Under the pieces are notes generated by a model that was not told the DNA's origin, made no database searches, and worked only from the letters and a program-made list of their open reading frames with translations. DNA of 64,000 nucleotides, taken from NCBI GenBank assembly GCA_026419785.1, contig JAODTK010000045.1, positions 186,001 through 250,000 on the forward strand, read 5' to 3'. Position 1 is the first letter of the stretch; each line of letters opens with the position of its first letter. The position numbers and the translations under genes are program-made. Shown here in pieces: positions 10,700-22,689 of this stretch. Source of the DNA: Sclerodactyla briareus. Its lineage: Eukaryota; Echinodermata; Holothuroidea; Dendrochirotida; Sclerodactylidae.

Positions 10700-12900
10700 A
10701 GACAATATAATATACATCCTACTCCCTATTGGAAATATGTAAACTCTGGGTACCCTCTTCAAGATGATATACAATGTAAAGGAAGTACGACTTAATATAT
10801 GTCAATCATTCACAACCCAGGTGAAACCTTGTTGAAGCCAGATTAACCAGAAAAAGCCAACCTAGTGCTGAGGCTTTACCTTTCACCAATTGTGGCACTC
10901 GCACTTTATAGACCACCTATACGCAAAAGGTGCCTAGTTTCATCGCGAGAGAATAAGCCCAATGAATCCTCTACGTGCATATTCTATTCTACCATGTCAT
11001 TACAAACAGGAATACAGATCGGATAATGTTTCATGTACAGAAGTTACACATGTGTTTTGAACAGTATCATTCATACGCAAACCTTTGTTAGATAGCCCAT
11101 ATACAGGTATAACTCATGGCTTCAACAGGTGGGACTAAGCGCGGGGGGCCTAACCCCCGCCTTTTGACAATGTTCCCATTCCACACATAATTGTTTGAAA
11201 AGTGGCTGCAAGAACCACAACCACTAACCCCCCCCCTCCCGCTTGCTCCCCCGCTTTTGAGAGAGGTGGTAACACTATCATGTGATCGACTGAGAATATA
11301 ACATAAATTATAGTACACTGCTATTTCAAACTAGTCATAAACGAGTAACTAAACAATGAAATTATCTATTCTAGATGATTTTTTAGTTTTTCACTCTTTG
11401 ACTATCTTGGACCCAACGTTTAATATGAAAATGATAAAACAAATTTTATTGAAAAGTCTGCAGTAGGCACGAGCATTTTATTATTTAAACGATCCTAGGG
11501 TCGGGATTTAAAATATTCCTTTGGTCCAAGAAAAGTACTGGCCGACATAAAAAATGTCTGTATACTCTTCATTTGCCTATGGTTTATGTTTAAAACAACT
11601 GTCTACTGGTTCTGCAAATGTATGCTGTATTAGCAATTCATAACCCCCTCTGTTTTTTGATAGGATGCTCCCTACTGTTGGCTAGATCTGTCACATGGTC
11701 AATCTGTTCTTTTTGTCAACAAACGTCCGCACTATGAATAATAGTCGGTAAGGTCAGAGCAACACAAGCAATAGATGAAACTCTAACAACTTCATTAAGA
11801 GTTGGACTACCTAGTAATTGAGTATTCCTGTCAGGAATCTGGAGAATAGAAGGGCGAGAAAACAAACTCACCAGTCGTTCGAACACAGAAAAAAATCAAT
11901 ATAATCCAATGATCTTGAGGATCCCATCGTTGAAACTAGCAACGATCAAATGAATCGGGCTACGTGGACTTGTTTTTTGTTTCAAGTAAACTGAGCATCC
12001 TGATGTGAAGAGCTCAGATACGGGTGTGTAATACATACATGCAACGCCCAGAGCTGTCTTGCTTGGTACAGCTTAACGGTCAGCAGCGCGGTGGGGGCGG
12101 CAGATACGGCGGCTACACCCCCAAACCATAATACCCCCACCCCCACACTTAGTGTTTGTGGGGATATAATAATAAAAAAAAAACCTCACAAATATACCAT
12201 GTTTTTCCAATTTCCATCTACAGATCAGGGAACCATCCAGGTTCATCACCTATGGACACTGGGCTATGAATGATCTATGTTCAACAATGCCAGATTATTA
12301 GACAGGCATTTTATCGCAAATTCCTATTTTACACGTACCATGGTCACACAGCAAAACCCTTATCCTAGGCTTCTCTTGGGAATGTTTCAATTTGAAATAT
12401 GATTTTCTTTTTAAATGCCAAGAACTGACTCTAATGACAGTGAAAATAGATAAACCAGATTTTGGCACGATGTTTGTTTACGTGGAAAGTAGGAAATGCG
12501 CGATCTGCCCTTTGGTTGCTTTACTAAATATCAACGTGTTGGTATTCTGGCCATTGTATTATTTGGTTAACTTCTTTCTTTCCTTCGATCAATAAAAACG
12601 GCATTACAATCATGAATCGAACTGATTTTTGGTGGAGACTTATGGGGCATACTTAACATTCTGTGAACGTCCAAAGGAAATTCATTTCGTGATCATTGTA
12701 CTGCATTCATCTGCTTCGGTCACAACCATTCCACGTCCCAATCGCAGGGGCGGAGTGACCGACTTCCCCCTTCAAAGACTGGTACATGCTGAACATTACC
12801 CACTCATAATTCACAGTGAGGATCTCAACCAGGAATCTGAATATAATTCGTCGTGGTCCCCTATCCTTCCACAACAGCTACGACAGATCCCCAGAGTGAC
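10700..12900. other. No gene recognised
   Basis: There are scattered short frames only. A minus-strand GTGAGT is present near 11870, but no matching exon can be built. The stretch is consistent with intron or intergenic sequence. Confidence 0.4.
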
Positions 12901-12916
12901 CCAACAACTGAAAACA

Positions 12917-12999
12917 ACTTTTTTTTTTTTAAACTAGGCAGGAAGTGGATTTGAATCTGGAAGTGATAGTGCCGGCATCACTGTAACCATGCACAAAAT
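12917..12999 (-). repeat. Possible tRNA-related SINE fragment
   Basis: On the minus strand, GCATGGTTACAGTGATG followed about 30 bases later by AGATTCAAATCC loosely recalls the A and B boxes of a tRNA-type promoter, and a run of A follows at 12930-12918. The A-to-B spacing is shorter than in a real tRNA and no cloverleaf can be drawn, so a coincidence is possible. Confidence 0.25.
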
Positions 13000-13210
13000 A
13001 TCACCTCTATAACAATAGTATTTACCACGAGACAATTCCATGCCCCACCCCCCCATCCCCCCCACCAATCACCAGGTGACAAATGGGGACCATGCAAGTA
13101 ATCCAATTTGGACCTCTCCCTTATTGGCAGCAATACACGCGCAGAAATTGCGATTCTGAAGCGTACCAGTTTTTATTTTAAATCGCCGTTGTCATCACTT
13201 TGAAGATCAT

Positions 13211-13348
13211 TCATGAACATGGGAACGTGCGTATTATATTATGCAAACTCCCTGTATTTATTAATATTATCATATCAGACACTATTGACGAGTGAACCAA
13301 ATGTTCCAGCTTTCCCAGGTTCTCCACCTGTTCTGATAGAGTAATACT
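13211..13348 (-). CDS. Possible exon (unrecognised)
   Basis: A strong acceptor (TTCTTTTCCATCTACAG) is followed on the minus strand by two candidate frames. One contains TLSEQVENLGKLEHLV and runs to a stop. The other starts YYSIRTGGEPGKAGTFG and stops after about 23 codons. Neither is recognised and no clear donor follows, so it would be a terminal exon if real. Confidence 0.25.
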   Translation of the reverse strand, partial: SITLSEQVENLGKLEHLVHSSIVSDMIILINTGSLHNIIRTFPCS

Positions 13349-13959
13349 GTAGATGGAAAAGAATAACCCTCCGACGTTCACGAATGAATACCTATGAGCC
13401 ACAATATTTGTTCATTGCATTTGGAGCTTCATGGCACTGTATGAAATTTTTATAGCATAGAAAAAAACACTGAAGACATACTAGTGATACAAGATCTGTC
13501 ATCAATACAGGTTCCTTCTATCTTAGGCCCCATAAGGCATATCGGTGTTTTTTTTGAACCACATAATTCTTGTACCTAATAGTGATGGCTCAAATTATGC
13601 GGGTGTATTGATAAGCAAAACCATAAACCGCAACATTCCTATACACCAATTTTCATCTGTAACAAGTCCTCTCGTTCACCAATGTGTTTTTTCCTACTTT
13701 GTTGCATAGTACCATCACGGAATAGTCCAAACCTTCCCAGCACACTGGGATCAATCATTGGAAGTTCAGGTGGTGAGCCCCCCTCCCCTCCAGGTGAGAT
13801 TATTCCCTCTTGGCACTTTCCTGCCAAATGGTCTTGGTCAACGACAAACTATCACATACAAAGACAACTGCAGTATAAATTATAAGAGGCTAATATAATA
13901 GCTGCGAAAACCGAAGGTTCATACTACGACTTTCCGTTACGGGAGTTTTACAGAGTCCT

Positions 13960-14335
13960 TTGAAATTGGTCATGTGTTCGTGCAAGAGCAAAAAGCATCC
14001 CATCAGGTCAATAATAAATGATTCACTTTTTACACACCCTGCAAACTTCTTTTATGTTTTTTTCACTCGAAAACATTTAGACTATGGCAAGGACTGCTGC
14101 AGTGGGTTGGTGGTGTTGATAGTTACTTGGAGAGAGAGAACCACGGATCTTCTGCTAATGTGTGACTATTCAACAAATGGAACAATAAATACTAACATCC
14201 AGTGCCCTGTTGTCCAAGTTTGCCATCATGCATTTTTGCCAACTGGGATCTTTCCCATTTCTCTGCTAATTGACCAAACGTTTGAAAGCCAATACCTCCA
14301 CATAGGACTTGTATCGAAACGGCGGTTTAGACTGT
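13960..14335 (+). repeat. Dispersed repeat shared with 28640-28900
   Basis: Both loci share AAAAGCATCCCA, then GACTGCTGCAGTG / GATTGCTGTAGTG, GGTGTTGATAGT / GGTGTTGATGAT and GAGAACC in the same order and spacing. The open frame here (125 codons) is not conserved at the second copy, so I do not call it a gene. Confidence 0.6.
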
Positions 14336-14699
14336 AGATACGTTTTCCATTTTTCCACGATTATACCTCTGTGTATCCAAGCCTGCCTGTCCTTCAAGGA
14401 ATGATGCATTAGGTCTTAAGACAAGTCACAACGACACTGATCGATGATGATTTTGACAAACTCCCTCCCTGCATCCCCCGCGAATCATGCAAAGCCTTGT
14501 GTAGACTAGCTTTTACTGGAAAATCCCCGTATCTTTATATTTTATTATTCTTATTTCGTCCGCTCCGCTTGTTGGGAGGGAATAAGTGCACATCTGAGCT
14601 CTATACAACATTATTAAGACCAGGGCCAACTTCTGAAGGATAATGTTCCTCTACCCAAATATTCCAACTACTTTTTCCTCTGTCCCCCCCAAAATGCAT

Positions 14700-14956
14700 A
14701 TTCCTTCACATACTCTTCTCTACTTTCAACACACCCTTCTTCGCTCCGTCTGCGGTTGAGCTCCGCATTCTGTTTGGGCCCCTCTTGAGGCCGCAAGACT
14801 GTGGGTAATACGTTAACTGCCATGCCATGCCTTTGGTACGATCGCAGGAGGGTACAATCATTGAGGAGGTGCACCATTGGCCGGGTGGAGTCGGTAATCC
14901 TGTAATGTACAGGAGTCCTCGAATGGACCGACGAGAACCATTTGAGAGATCTGAGC
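14700..14956 (-). CDS. Possible exon in a locally GC-rich segment
   Basis: A good acceptor (TGTCTCCTCTCCGCAG) precedes 14956 on the minus strand. Two frames stay open for 80 codons or more: one starts LRSLKWFSSVHSRTPVHYR, the other SDLSNGSRRSIRGLLYITG. Local GC is above that of the flanks, which fits coding sequence. I cannot decide the frame and do not recognise either product. It lies between other minus-strand exon candidates at 13.3 and 15.4 kb. Confidence 0.3.
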
Positions 14957-15373
14957 CTGCGGAGAGGAGACAAAAGATCCAACTTGTCAATTGCCCCTTT
15001 TAGGTAGTGCAGCACCTCCGACCCTCCTTGATAAAACTATTTTATACCTTCCAATTGTGGCCAACATTTTTTTTCCCTTTTCGCGCTCAATTCATTGCTT
15101 GCTATGTATTTAATCTGTGGATTTTGTAGTCTTTTGCAAGTCTGCAAGTCCTATTATATTTACAATTTTGGATGTATGTGAAAGACTGCTACCTTCAGTG
15201 AAGAATCCTCTTCGAAAAATAGCAGTGCTTTCTCAAACAAATGAAAGTCTCCATGATCTTACAACACAATTTTGCGGTTTTCCCTCGCATATGTTTTTGA
15301 AGGAACGCATTTTATTTGCGATGCATTGGATTCATTGAGATTTTTCTTCCTATATAAAGGACTAGAACCTTAC

Positions 15374-15439
15374 CTGATCACGCTGAGCATGATAAACTTA
15401 ACATGTTCCCAAGATGTACATACTTTGTCTTTAGATTGG
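15374..15439 (-). CDS. Exon candidate with both splice sites (membrane-like peptide)
   Basis: The acceptor CCCATTGTTTTTGCAG and the donor CAG|GTAAGG bound a 66-base segment. In one frame it reads QSKDKVCTSWEHVKFIMLS then VI, open throughout, while the other two frames contain stops. The end of the peptide is hydrophobic. The acceptor's pyrimidine tract lies in a degenerate copy of the 0.3 kb repeat (its AACAATAGGGTTC block on the opposite strand), so a repeat lies immediately upstream of the exon or supplied its splice site. Product unknown. It may belong with the minus-strand exons at 18.4-19.4 kb. Confidence 0.45.
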
Positions 15440-15479
15440 CTGCAAAAACAATGGGTTCCTGCACTCATTATGGGGAACT

Positions 15480-15660
15480 CACACACCAAGTAAAAGCTCG
15501 CATCCATCCAGAATGCATGGGTTATCATTTTCATACGCCGGAGTAAATACACACATACATACACACGTGCACTGTCATGACTGCATAGCTTCCCTCTGAA
15601 CCTTCCGTCAAGTCCCTGAAAAATAATGAAAAGTTCATCACAGCTCGAACAGATGATCCC
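15480..15660. repeat. CA-tailed dispersed repeat fragment
   Basis: The piece after the short CA tract (GACTGCATAGCTTCCCTCTG, then CCGTCAAGTCCCTG) matches the sequence following the CA microsatellite at 52915-52950, and more weakly 10385-10440. It explains the open frame on the opposite strand. Confidence 0.6.
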
Positions 15661-15699
15661 TATCATTTTACGTAACCTGACCATTCACCCAAACTCAGA

Positions 15700-18300
15700 T
15701 TAAAACACTCCCTGATGAGATAACTCATCCATGCCTTTTGCTTACATCAATGACACCCTAAAAAATTATATCAGGAAGAGTTGTAACACACTTGTGTTCA
15801 CGTTCCATCGCGGTATGAAGACATTGCATTCTAGTTGTCCAAGGGTGTCATTCGTCTATGCTGAGCGTCAAGTAGGAGCAGCACATGTTGGTTCTTCACT
15901 CACAGCGGCACCATTTTCAATTTTAACATGGGAATATACTAACTAACTGAGGCGGAAGCACCAGCAGATCGAAGCCCATCAGGCATCCAGATTTTTACCC
16001 CAGGATAGAGAACCGTAGATACAATAGACGTAGTAAGGTACATAGTAGAACCTTATACCTGGGCGGCCGAACAAAGAACCCCTGTACGAACACCGAGAGA
16101 GACGGACCGTCGTCAACATTTAACAGCCACAACCTGTTACATAAACAGACTACTATTTTAATAGACAGGTAACAATTTTGTTCACCACGTGTTAGCTTGC
16201 GCAATCATGCCAGCCATTGTTTCAACAGCACTCAGCCAATGACATCATGCCCTGCACTCCACATACAGTAGGCCCCCCCCCCCACTACATATTTACTCCT
16301 TTATACGATTATAAACTAAACTAGAGCCGACTAATTTTAAATAGGCGGCGTCATGGATCTAAGCTGAGATCCTTTCAGAAACATAGTTTTTTCATGCTGT
16401 GGCCTGAAAAAATTATTTTAAACAAAAGTTCATGGGATGTCAAGAGATAACAGTTTGGACATTCCGACAACGTTCACCCTTTCTTCACGTAGGGGTCTGG
16501 AATTGCAAAGTATTTGGTTCTTTATAATTCGGCAAATCTTCGGCCGGTCTATTTTGTGATTTTGGGCACCTGACAGTAGTTAAAATTGCCCCGATGCTAT
16601 AACATATTTATGGGTAACTCTATACTTGGTGTCGATGTTTTTATGCTGAATGTGGTTTCGATCGAAAGAAACTAATTTAGGTCCCACGTACGTTAGCCTG
16701 TTGAAACAGGCGTTTGACTTTGTTCAACGCGTATCAGCCTCTTCCCGCATAGTGCAGGATGGCCCTTTAACCAATCGGTGATTTGCCTAACAACGCCTGT
16801 GCGAATCTCGTTCTGCTCGCTTTCGAGCTGAAATCATGGTCGGTACTTGTGGGCGGTCGACGTCAACGTATGAATTGGCAATCGACATTATTTCTTTCAC
16901 TCATTACGGGTAAACGGCCGCCTGCCTGAAAATTACTTTATTACTGAATTGTAATTATTAGACAACCTCCAACCCAGTTCGGCATACGTTAGATGGATAC
17001 CTTTTTTATTTGCCCCATTTGAAGGATTCTATTTTTCTGAACATCTGCGCGATACCAAACAGGCCGCAATACCCTGCGCATAGGCCAAAACAGTGCATTC
17101 GCTCAATTTTAGGCCGTCAATGCATCATTCTTCTGATAAATTCTCATTTGCGGTGTTGTAACATGTTTTGAAAGCATTCAATAGCCTGACCTTTATTATT
17201 GGAGCGATTTTCCGCGAATCTATTCAGAGTTGCTCCCATCTATATCACCGCCCGATGTCCTACTTGACTGACATCTACATTCCAACCTGATCGTCATGAG
17301 CTAAATCCAATTTTCTGGGATTTGTTCAAATCGAACCCTGCAGACGAATGTTGGTGATATTCGGCGTGGGATATAATCCGAAGTGGTCGATCGCCCCTCC
17401 TCTTGTAGGCTTTCTCCATATCGTTTGCTTTAGCAGGCTACACGTACATAGGCCCGAGTTTGTGTTAAAAAACAAAATTGAATGAAACCGGAGGAACTTG
17501 ACCCATTGTCATTTGAGTTAAACTATTGAACTTTCTAAATATTTGGGGGGGGGGGGTGGGGGGGCAGTCAATTAAATGTCAATTGATGGGCCTAACTTAT
17601 TTCAAACTGCCAGCCATATGCAGTGAAATATTCCATGAGTCGAAGACTAGGGGTTTCTTTGAACTGTGGTTTAGAGTCGCGTCCCAGTAGTTTTTGTAAC
17701 GAATGAACGGTCGCCGAATGTCGTAAGCTAGGCTAGCCTTGTACGCAGCTTTAGTAATGACCATGAAAATTCACCAAACATTTATTCTTCATTTTAGACC
17801 TTATGGCAATGAAAAGGAACATCGTTTGTTTTGACAATAAGAGCGTATTGCTTTGGCTGGTGTGGCGGGATCGGATCATGACCAACCATGTTTATTCCTG
17901 TATAAAAATATATCAGTACCGGTATCGGCCGATATTGAACAAGTATTATCGTTATCGTAGAAACCGTACTGCCTTATCGGCCCACCACGATTAGATGCAT
18001 AGTTTATAGTTTATTATTTAGTTTCCATGTTTACCTCTCAATGTGTTATTCATACAGGCTTCATCATGTTTCAACTTCGGTGTCGCCCTGGGCACCTGCA
18101 ATTTAATTATATATTTTTTTGTTTAGTATTGGATCTATTCTAGGCGGTCTTTCACTCCCTCACTTTTCTCCCATTTTAAAATCTCAATGAACTATTCCAG
18201 CAATTTTAATCGCAGTCATATATCGTTCATATTGCAATGTTACTGCTTTGAAATCAATTTTTTTAAGTACAAGGCAATATCTAAATAAAATGTTTTACCA
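15700..18300. other. No gene recognised; mostly unique-looking DNA
   Basis: Apart from a G-run near 17545-17563 I see no repeat family from elsewhere in the window, and no spliceable exon. It lies downstream of the 18.4 kb exon on the minus strand and could be intron. Confidence 0.4.
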
Positions 18301-18357
18301 CTCTTTCACCATGTGGAGAGAAACAGTTTGGGTTCCAATTGCTGAATCGATACTTAC

Positions 18358-18448
18358 ATGAAGTTTAGGAGAAGCACCGTCCTTGAAGTATGGTTCATAG
18401 TCATCGAGGTAGTCTTTTCTTCGCCAGTTCGAATGACTCTGCAGCAGC
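18358..18448 (-). CDS. Well-supported minus-strand exon, soluble charged segment
   Basis: The acceptor TTTCTTTCCCACTAG and donor CAT|GTAAGT define a 91-base exon. One frame reads LLQSHSNWRRKDYLDDYEP followed by YFKDGASPKLH, rich in charged and aromatic residues, with codons of strongly coding character. A second frame is also open, so the phase relation to the next exon upstream (18515-18585) is not settled, and a one-base read error may be involved. I do not recognise the domain. It sits 67 bases downstream of the 18515-18585 exon on the same strand, a normal short-intron distance. Confidence 0.6.
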
Positions 18449-18514
18449 CTAGTGGGAAAGAAAGACCAAACATATGATTTTTGTTTAATTGCATGAAGCG
18501 AAATACATACTCAC

Positions 18515-18585
18515 AATTGTGTCTTGCCAAACAGATGGCCCGATAATAATTCCTTGAATCATTCCAGTCTTGCTCAATCAATGCC
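18515..18585 (-). CDS. Minus-strand exon with strong donor
   Basis: The segment reads ALIEQDWNDSRNYYRAICL then ARHN and ends at the donor AATT|GTGAGT. The 5' boundary is unclear: a pyrimidine tract is present just upstream, but the expected AG is absent next to it, so a read error or a start a little further upstream is likely. It probably joins the exon at 18358-18448. Function unknown. Confidence 0.5.
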
Positions 18586-18830
18586 AATGTCAAATACGAA
18601 GGGTGGGAGGGGGGGAGCATATTGAATATTATGAACCAAGCACAGAAAGTATACAAGAGTTGCAAGGGAATTTTGGAAACAATGTTCTAGAGACTTACAA
18701 TTTTCGAGAAATGGCTCAGAGGCACACGAGGAGAGGGATACTCACACACCACCTCTGGGCCCCAGCAAGTGAGAGAGAGGGTGGACAAGGGTACGGGGTT
18801 AGTGCCCCTCAGGCCTTGTTTTGAGAAAAT

Positions 18831-19253
18831 TTGCCAATCACAGCCACTTTCCACACATGTGCTGAATTCAGTTGCCGATGGTGTACTGTTGCTATTAACC
18901 CAATAGAATTCTCAGGCACAACCAAGTCCCTAGTACCATACCCTGAGCCCCCGCCTACCTGGAACACATGTGTAGCCAGCCACCAGTTCCCCCGTGCAGC
19001 CTACAATAAAATTACTGTTATCAAGGGTAGATCCAGAGAAGTGACATCAGGGCGTGTCCGCCCATTGGCAGTCATAACAAAAATATTGCACCAGAAATGG
19101 CAAGTATTGTTGGAAAATGGCGTTAGAATCGTCCCGAAACTGTACCATTTGCATATCAGCCCTTGTCCAACCATAACCTACTCATCCCCAGAACCCCCCC
19201 TCAACATCTCTGCTTTCCCCCACACTACATTTTCTGGTCATCCCCCGCTGTAA
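18831..19253 (+). other. 140-codon open frame, not accepted as a gene
   Basis: A plus-strand frame stays open from 18831 to 19253 and lies between minus-strand exons. The composition is Pro/Thr/Ser/His-rich, no domain is visible, and no plus-strand splice signals bound it. It is probably a chance frame within an intron. Confidence 0.3.
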
Positions 19254-19291
19254 TCGTGCTGAGGGGTAAGTGGGAACATGTACGGACTCAC

Positions 19292-19426
19292 CAATACCCT
19301 GAGGAAGGAGAATAATGCAGCAAAGATTAGGTAGAAAATGAATAATAAATCCCTGGCCGCCTCCAAATAGACTTCTTCTGGGTGGCTGGGCCTTGGATGA
19401 AATAATACCAAAGTAAAAGTCATCAC
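19292..19426 (-). CDS. Minus-strand exon encoding a membrane helix, S5-like
   Basis: The frame reads TFTLVLFHPRPSHPEEVYL, then EAARDLLFIFYLIFAALFSF, then LRVLV, ending at a consensus GTGAGT donor. The second half is a hydrophobic helix preceded by an amphipathic linker with a conserved-looking F-x-PR-x-S...L-x-x-AA-x-DLL pattern. That pattern resembles the S4-S5 linker and S5 helix of polycystin/TRP-type channels. This is a resemblance recalled from the family, not a search result. The upstream acceptor is weak (GCTTGAAAG), so the 5' end is approximate. The pore loop and S6 expected next were not found. Confidence 0.45.
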
Positions 19427-19445
19427 TCTCTTTCAAGCAAGTTGA

Positions 19446-20740
19446 ACTAAAGCATCAGGGTGCTGTAGCTCAACTGCACAAATGTACCAGACAAATGTAT
19501 TTTTGTGATCAGGCTCAACGGCAGGTTCAACAAGCTATTGTGCCCCTGTGATGACCTTTCACCTTGGGACTTTGACTGTGATCTTATATGGTCACAGTGT
19601 CTTAGCAGTCAATAACATTGCTACTCAGTTCAGTCACTCCTTCAGAATGAACCATTGAAAGACAGGAAGTCAATTTCACACTGGCTATTGTGGCCCATCC
19701 TTGACCTTCACTTTATCAACGATGTCCCAAGGTCAATGGGCACATTGTGTCCAATGAGAGAGAGACTTTTGTACTCTACACTAATGCCAATATATCCCTT
19801 TTAATGACTTTTGACCTTGTCCTCCACAAGGTCAAACCCGCCCTCATGTCATTCACATTTGTTCCCTGCTTTGCTCACATCCATCAAAGAGTGATGTTTG
19901 GGGCCAAAAGGCATTTGAAAACACACACAGTTGCCTTCATGCCCCTTTAATGACCTTTGACAACGACTTCACAGGTCCAAAGATGTCCCAAAGATCATGA
20001 CATCCCAGTCCAAGTTGAATCAACAACCATCAAATAAGGACTTTTGGGGGGACGAAACGAACAATTTTCACACAGTAGCCTATCGTACTCTACTTATGAC
20101 CTTTGATCTGACCTCCCCAGGGTCAAATATGTCCGCAATGGGGGGGGGAGGTCAAGAACTTGTCCAAGTTTGTGCACCACCATTGGAGATGACTGTTTGG
20201 GGGGCCAAAAGCAATTTCACATAGTAGCTAATTGTGCCGTTTTAAATAACCTTTGACCTTGACTTGTAGAAGCTCAAGATGTCCTGTCAATGAACGTGGG
20301 TCCAAGTTTGGACAACATCCTCAAATGCTTCTTTTCAACAGTGTTATGTTTCACAAACCAAGCACTATAGAAGTCACAACTCCAAATCTAGAACAAGCTG
20401 AAAGGACCTACCCAAATGAACAGTTTCAAAGGAAATCTAACTGTATTTTGTAGGAGGAAATACTTTAATTTTACACATAATGGGCCTGATAAACATTGTG
20501 GTCAGGTCGACATCCCGCAAACCCTGACTGTTTTGGGGCCAAAAAGGCATGTGTGACACCCTGGATAGATGAGTAGATGGTAGATAGATGAGTAGGTAGA
20601 CACGACTGGACGGAACGGACGGACGATGGAGGGACGGACGGACGGATGGACGGACAGACCGATAGACATCACAAACAGCCAGATAGATAGATAGAGTGCA
20701 TGCCCATCTATAGCTTGACCAGCATAGCTAATTGAATGTT
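19446..20740 (+). repeat. Dispersed GATA-tailed repeat, copy 2
   Basis: It begins GTGCTGTAGCTCAACTGCAC and contains at least five tandem-like modules of ATGACCTTTGACCTT, then GGTCAAA..TGTCC, CCAAGTTTG..CA and GACTGTTTGGGG..CCAAA at roughly 150-170 base spacing. It ends in a GATA/GGAC microsatellite (20563-20696) and the conserved GAGTGCATG..TATAGCT block. Its architecture is the same as at 5562-6830 and 54290-54520. Confidence 0.7.
20563..20696 (+). repeat. GATA / GGAC microsatellite
   Basis: (GATA)n-type units flank a (GGAC)n-type block, an expansion variant of the GATA tail in this repeat family. Confidence 0.95.
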
Positions 20741-21636
20741 TGATGCTTCACGATGGACTATGGGTGCTGTAGCTCTAACCGTCACCATGTAAATGTCAAA
20801 TCATCAGGCTAAAATTTTTGAGAGCATTTTGCATATATTGCAGTTTTTTAACATCATGCTCATATGCCCCGTTAATGGCTCTGACAGGTACCCTAGTCTG
20901 TGATAACTAATATTATGATATACAAACCTTATCGAGGAGGAAAAGCATCTTGCAGATTTTTGTCTTTTTTTTTAACATCATAGGTCATTCTTCCCATCCA
21001 AAACATTTGCTCTCAATCTCAGGACACCCATACTAACCACTACTCCATGATAACACTGCCGCGATATCGACGCTAATCTCAACCGATCTGTATTAAATTT
21101 GGCAGTTTCGTTACATTACCGTCTGGTATTCCCCTTTAATGACCAGTGACCTCAAATCCCTGAACTTCTGTGCATACCACAGGTTCATGGTGGTCCAACT
21201 TGATTTGTAGGAGCTCTTGCTGTTTTTTCAAAGATGTCCCAGTCCACGGCCCCAAACATGGTGTCCAGTTCCGACTGGTTGGATGGATGGATGGACAATA
21301 TCATACAGCAAATGCGCTCCCCTCGTCTAGTGACCAGTCATGGTGGGTTTTTCATTCCATATTCTGGATCAGGATGAGGAAGGGAACACTGCATAGTGGA
21401 CGGTTGAGGAAATAGGATGCTTTTGACCTCGTCGCCTGTACCTGCCCCCGTGTTCCCCGTCAGGAATATGAGTAGACTGACCATAACAGAGCCGAACCAG
21501 AGAGGGCCACCTCCCGATAGCTCTGTCTGGGCAGGAGAAACACCATCAGTTTCCTATTACAACAGCAGTTTTCCTGGCATCTCCCTGGGGCTCTCTCACA
21601 CAGCGTGATATTCGATGATGACGGATACCGTCTAAT

Positions 21637-21970
21637 CAACAAAACTGCACTGTTTGGTGAATCTGTGAAGTATGATACTGACCCATATTGGATGGACCCT
21701 GCACCCCACCCCCGCGCAATTGAACAGCTGGCAATAACACAAAGTCGGGTTGGGGCCCCCCCAGCGCCCTTCTCTTTTTTCCAGGCAAGGCGTCCTAGAA
21801 TTGGGGGCGAAGCCCGCCAATCCGAAAGAGGAGGACGCCCGGATGGCCCGGAAATGGGGACGGTTGGGCGGGATTGTCCAATATGGGGTAGTATTCAACT
21901 TCACAGATTACAAACAGTGAAGTTTTGTTGATCTATTTCAGATATTTCAACTACCCATATTGGTACCCTG
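21637..21970. repeat. Palindromic repeat with CCAATATGGG ends
   Basis: The left piece (about 21641-21697) reads AACAAAACTGCACTG...GACCCATATTGG. Its reverse complement returns at about 21886-21932, and a further ACTACCCATATTGG ends near 21962. A related copy in the opposite orientation lies at 27575-27720. This is consistent with a small non-autonomous DNA transposon in more than one partial copy, although I cannot assign a target duplication. Confidence 0.55.
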
Positions 21971-22689
21971 CACCGACTAGGCACAGTGCCACTGCGGTGG
22001 GCCCGTGCATCACACGGTGGGCAGTGTACATGGTGTAGACGCTGCGGCATTCTCGTGAAGAAACTTCAGCGCGTGCATCCGTGCCGTGGAGGGTAGGCCC
22101 ATAACCAGGCCTCGTTGCGAGCGTCCGGACAGCCCCGGCAACGAGCCGACGCTGCCGCGCCAGCACAACGGCCCTGAAGGTGCCTTGTTCTGAATAGCCT
22201 ACGTCCGGAACCGGTTGAACGTTCTGGAGAACGAAGAGAGCCTCCCTCAGCCACCCTTGCAGAGCTGATCATGCCCAGAGGGCCGGATGAGACGGACCGC
22301 GGCTCCGGAGAGCCGGCACGGAGATCGGTCGACGGCTCATGTGGAGGGCCCAGTCCGAGGCTCCGTAGCGCCGATCCACGTCCGACGTTTAAAACTGCTG
22401 GGGAGAGCTGTCTGGTTACGCCGCTCTGGTGTAACGGTACCCCCACGATTGCCGGCGATTGCCGAAAAAGCCAGTTCGCGCTAGGGAAGCTGGAAACCCT
22501 ACCCGCGACTCATTAGCGCCGCGTGCCTCGGATCCGCAGAGTCGGGGCCGTGCCGATCAACTAACTCCGAACGGATGGCTGGAAGCCGATCCCCGGCGGG
22601 TAGATCTGATCAGGCCGGAGGATTCGACCCATGGCTCTGGGGCGCCGATCGGGGTCGCAGCTTCGGCCCGCAGCTTCGGAGAGATGATC

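Noticed and set aside
15370..15684. 104-codon minus-strand frame as one gene
   Set aside because: Most of it lies in the CA-tailed dispersed repeat and the 0.3 kb repeat. Only the 66-base spliced segment at 15374-15439 is kept.
21417..21608. Ser/Pro-rich plus-strand frame as an exon
   Set aside because: Both strands are open, there are no bounding splice sites, and it sits between repeat fragments.
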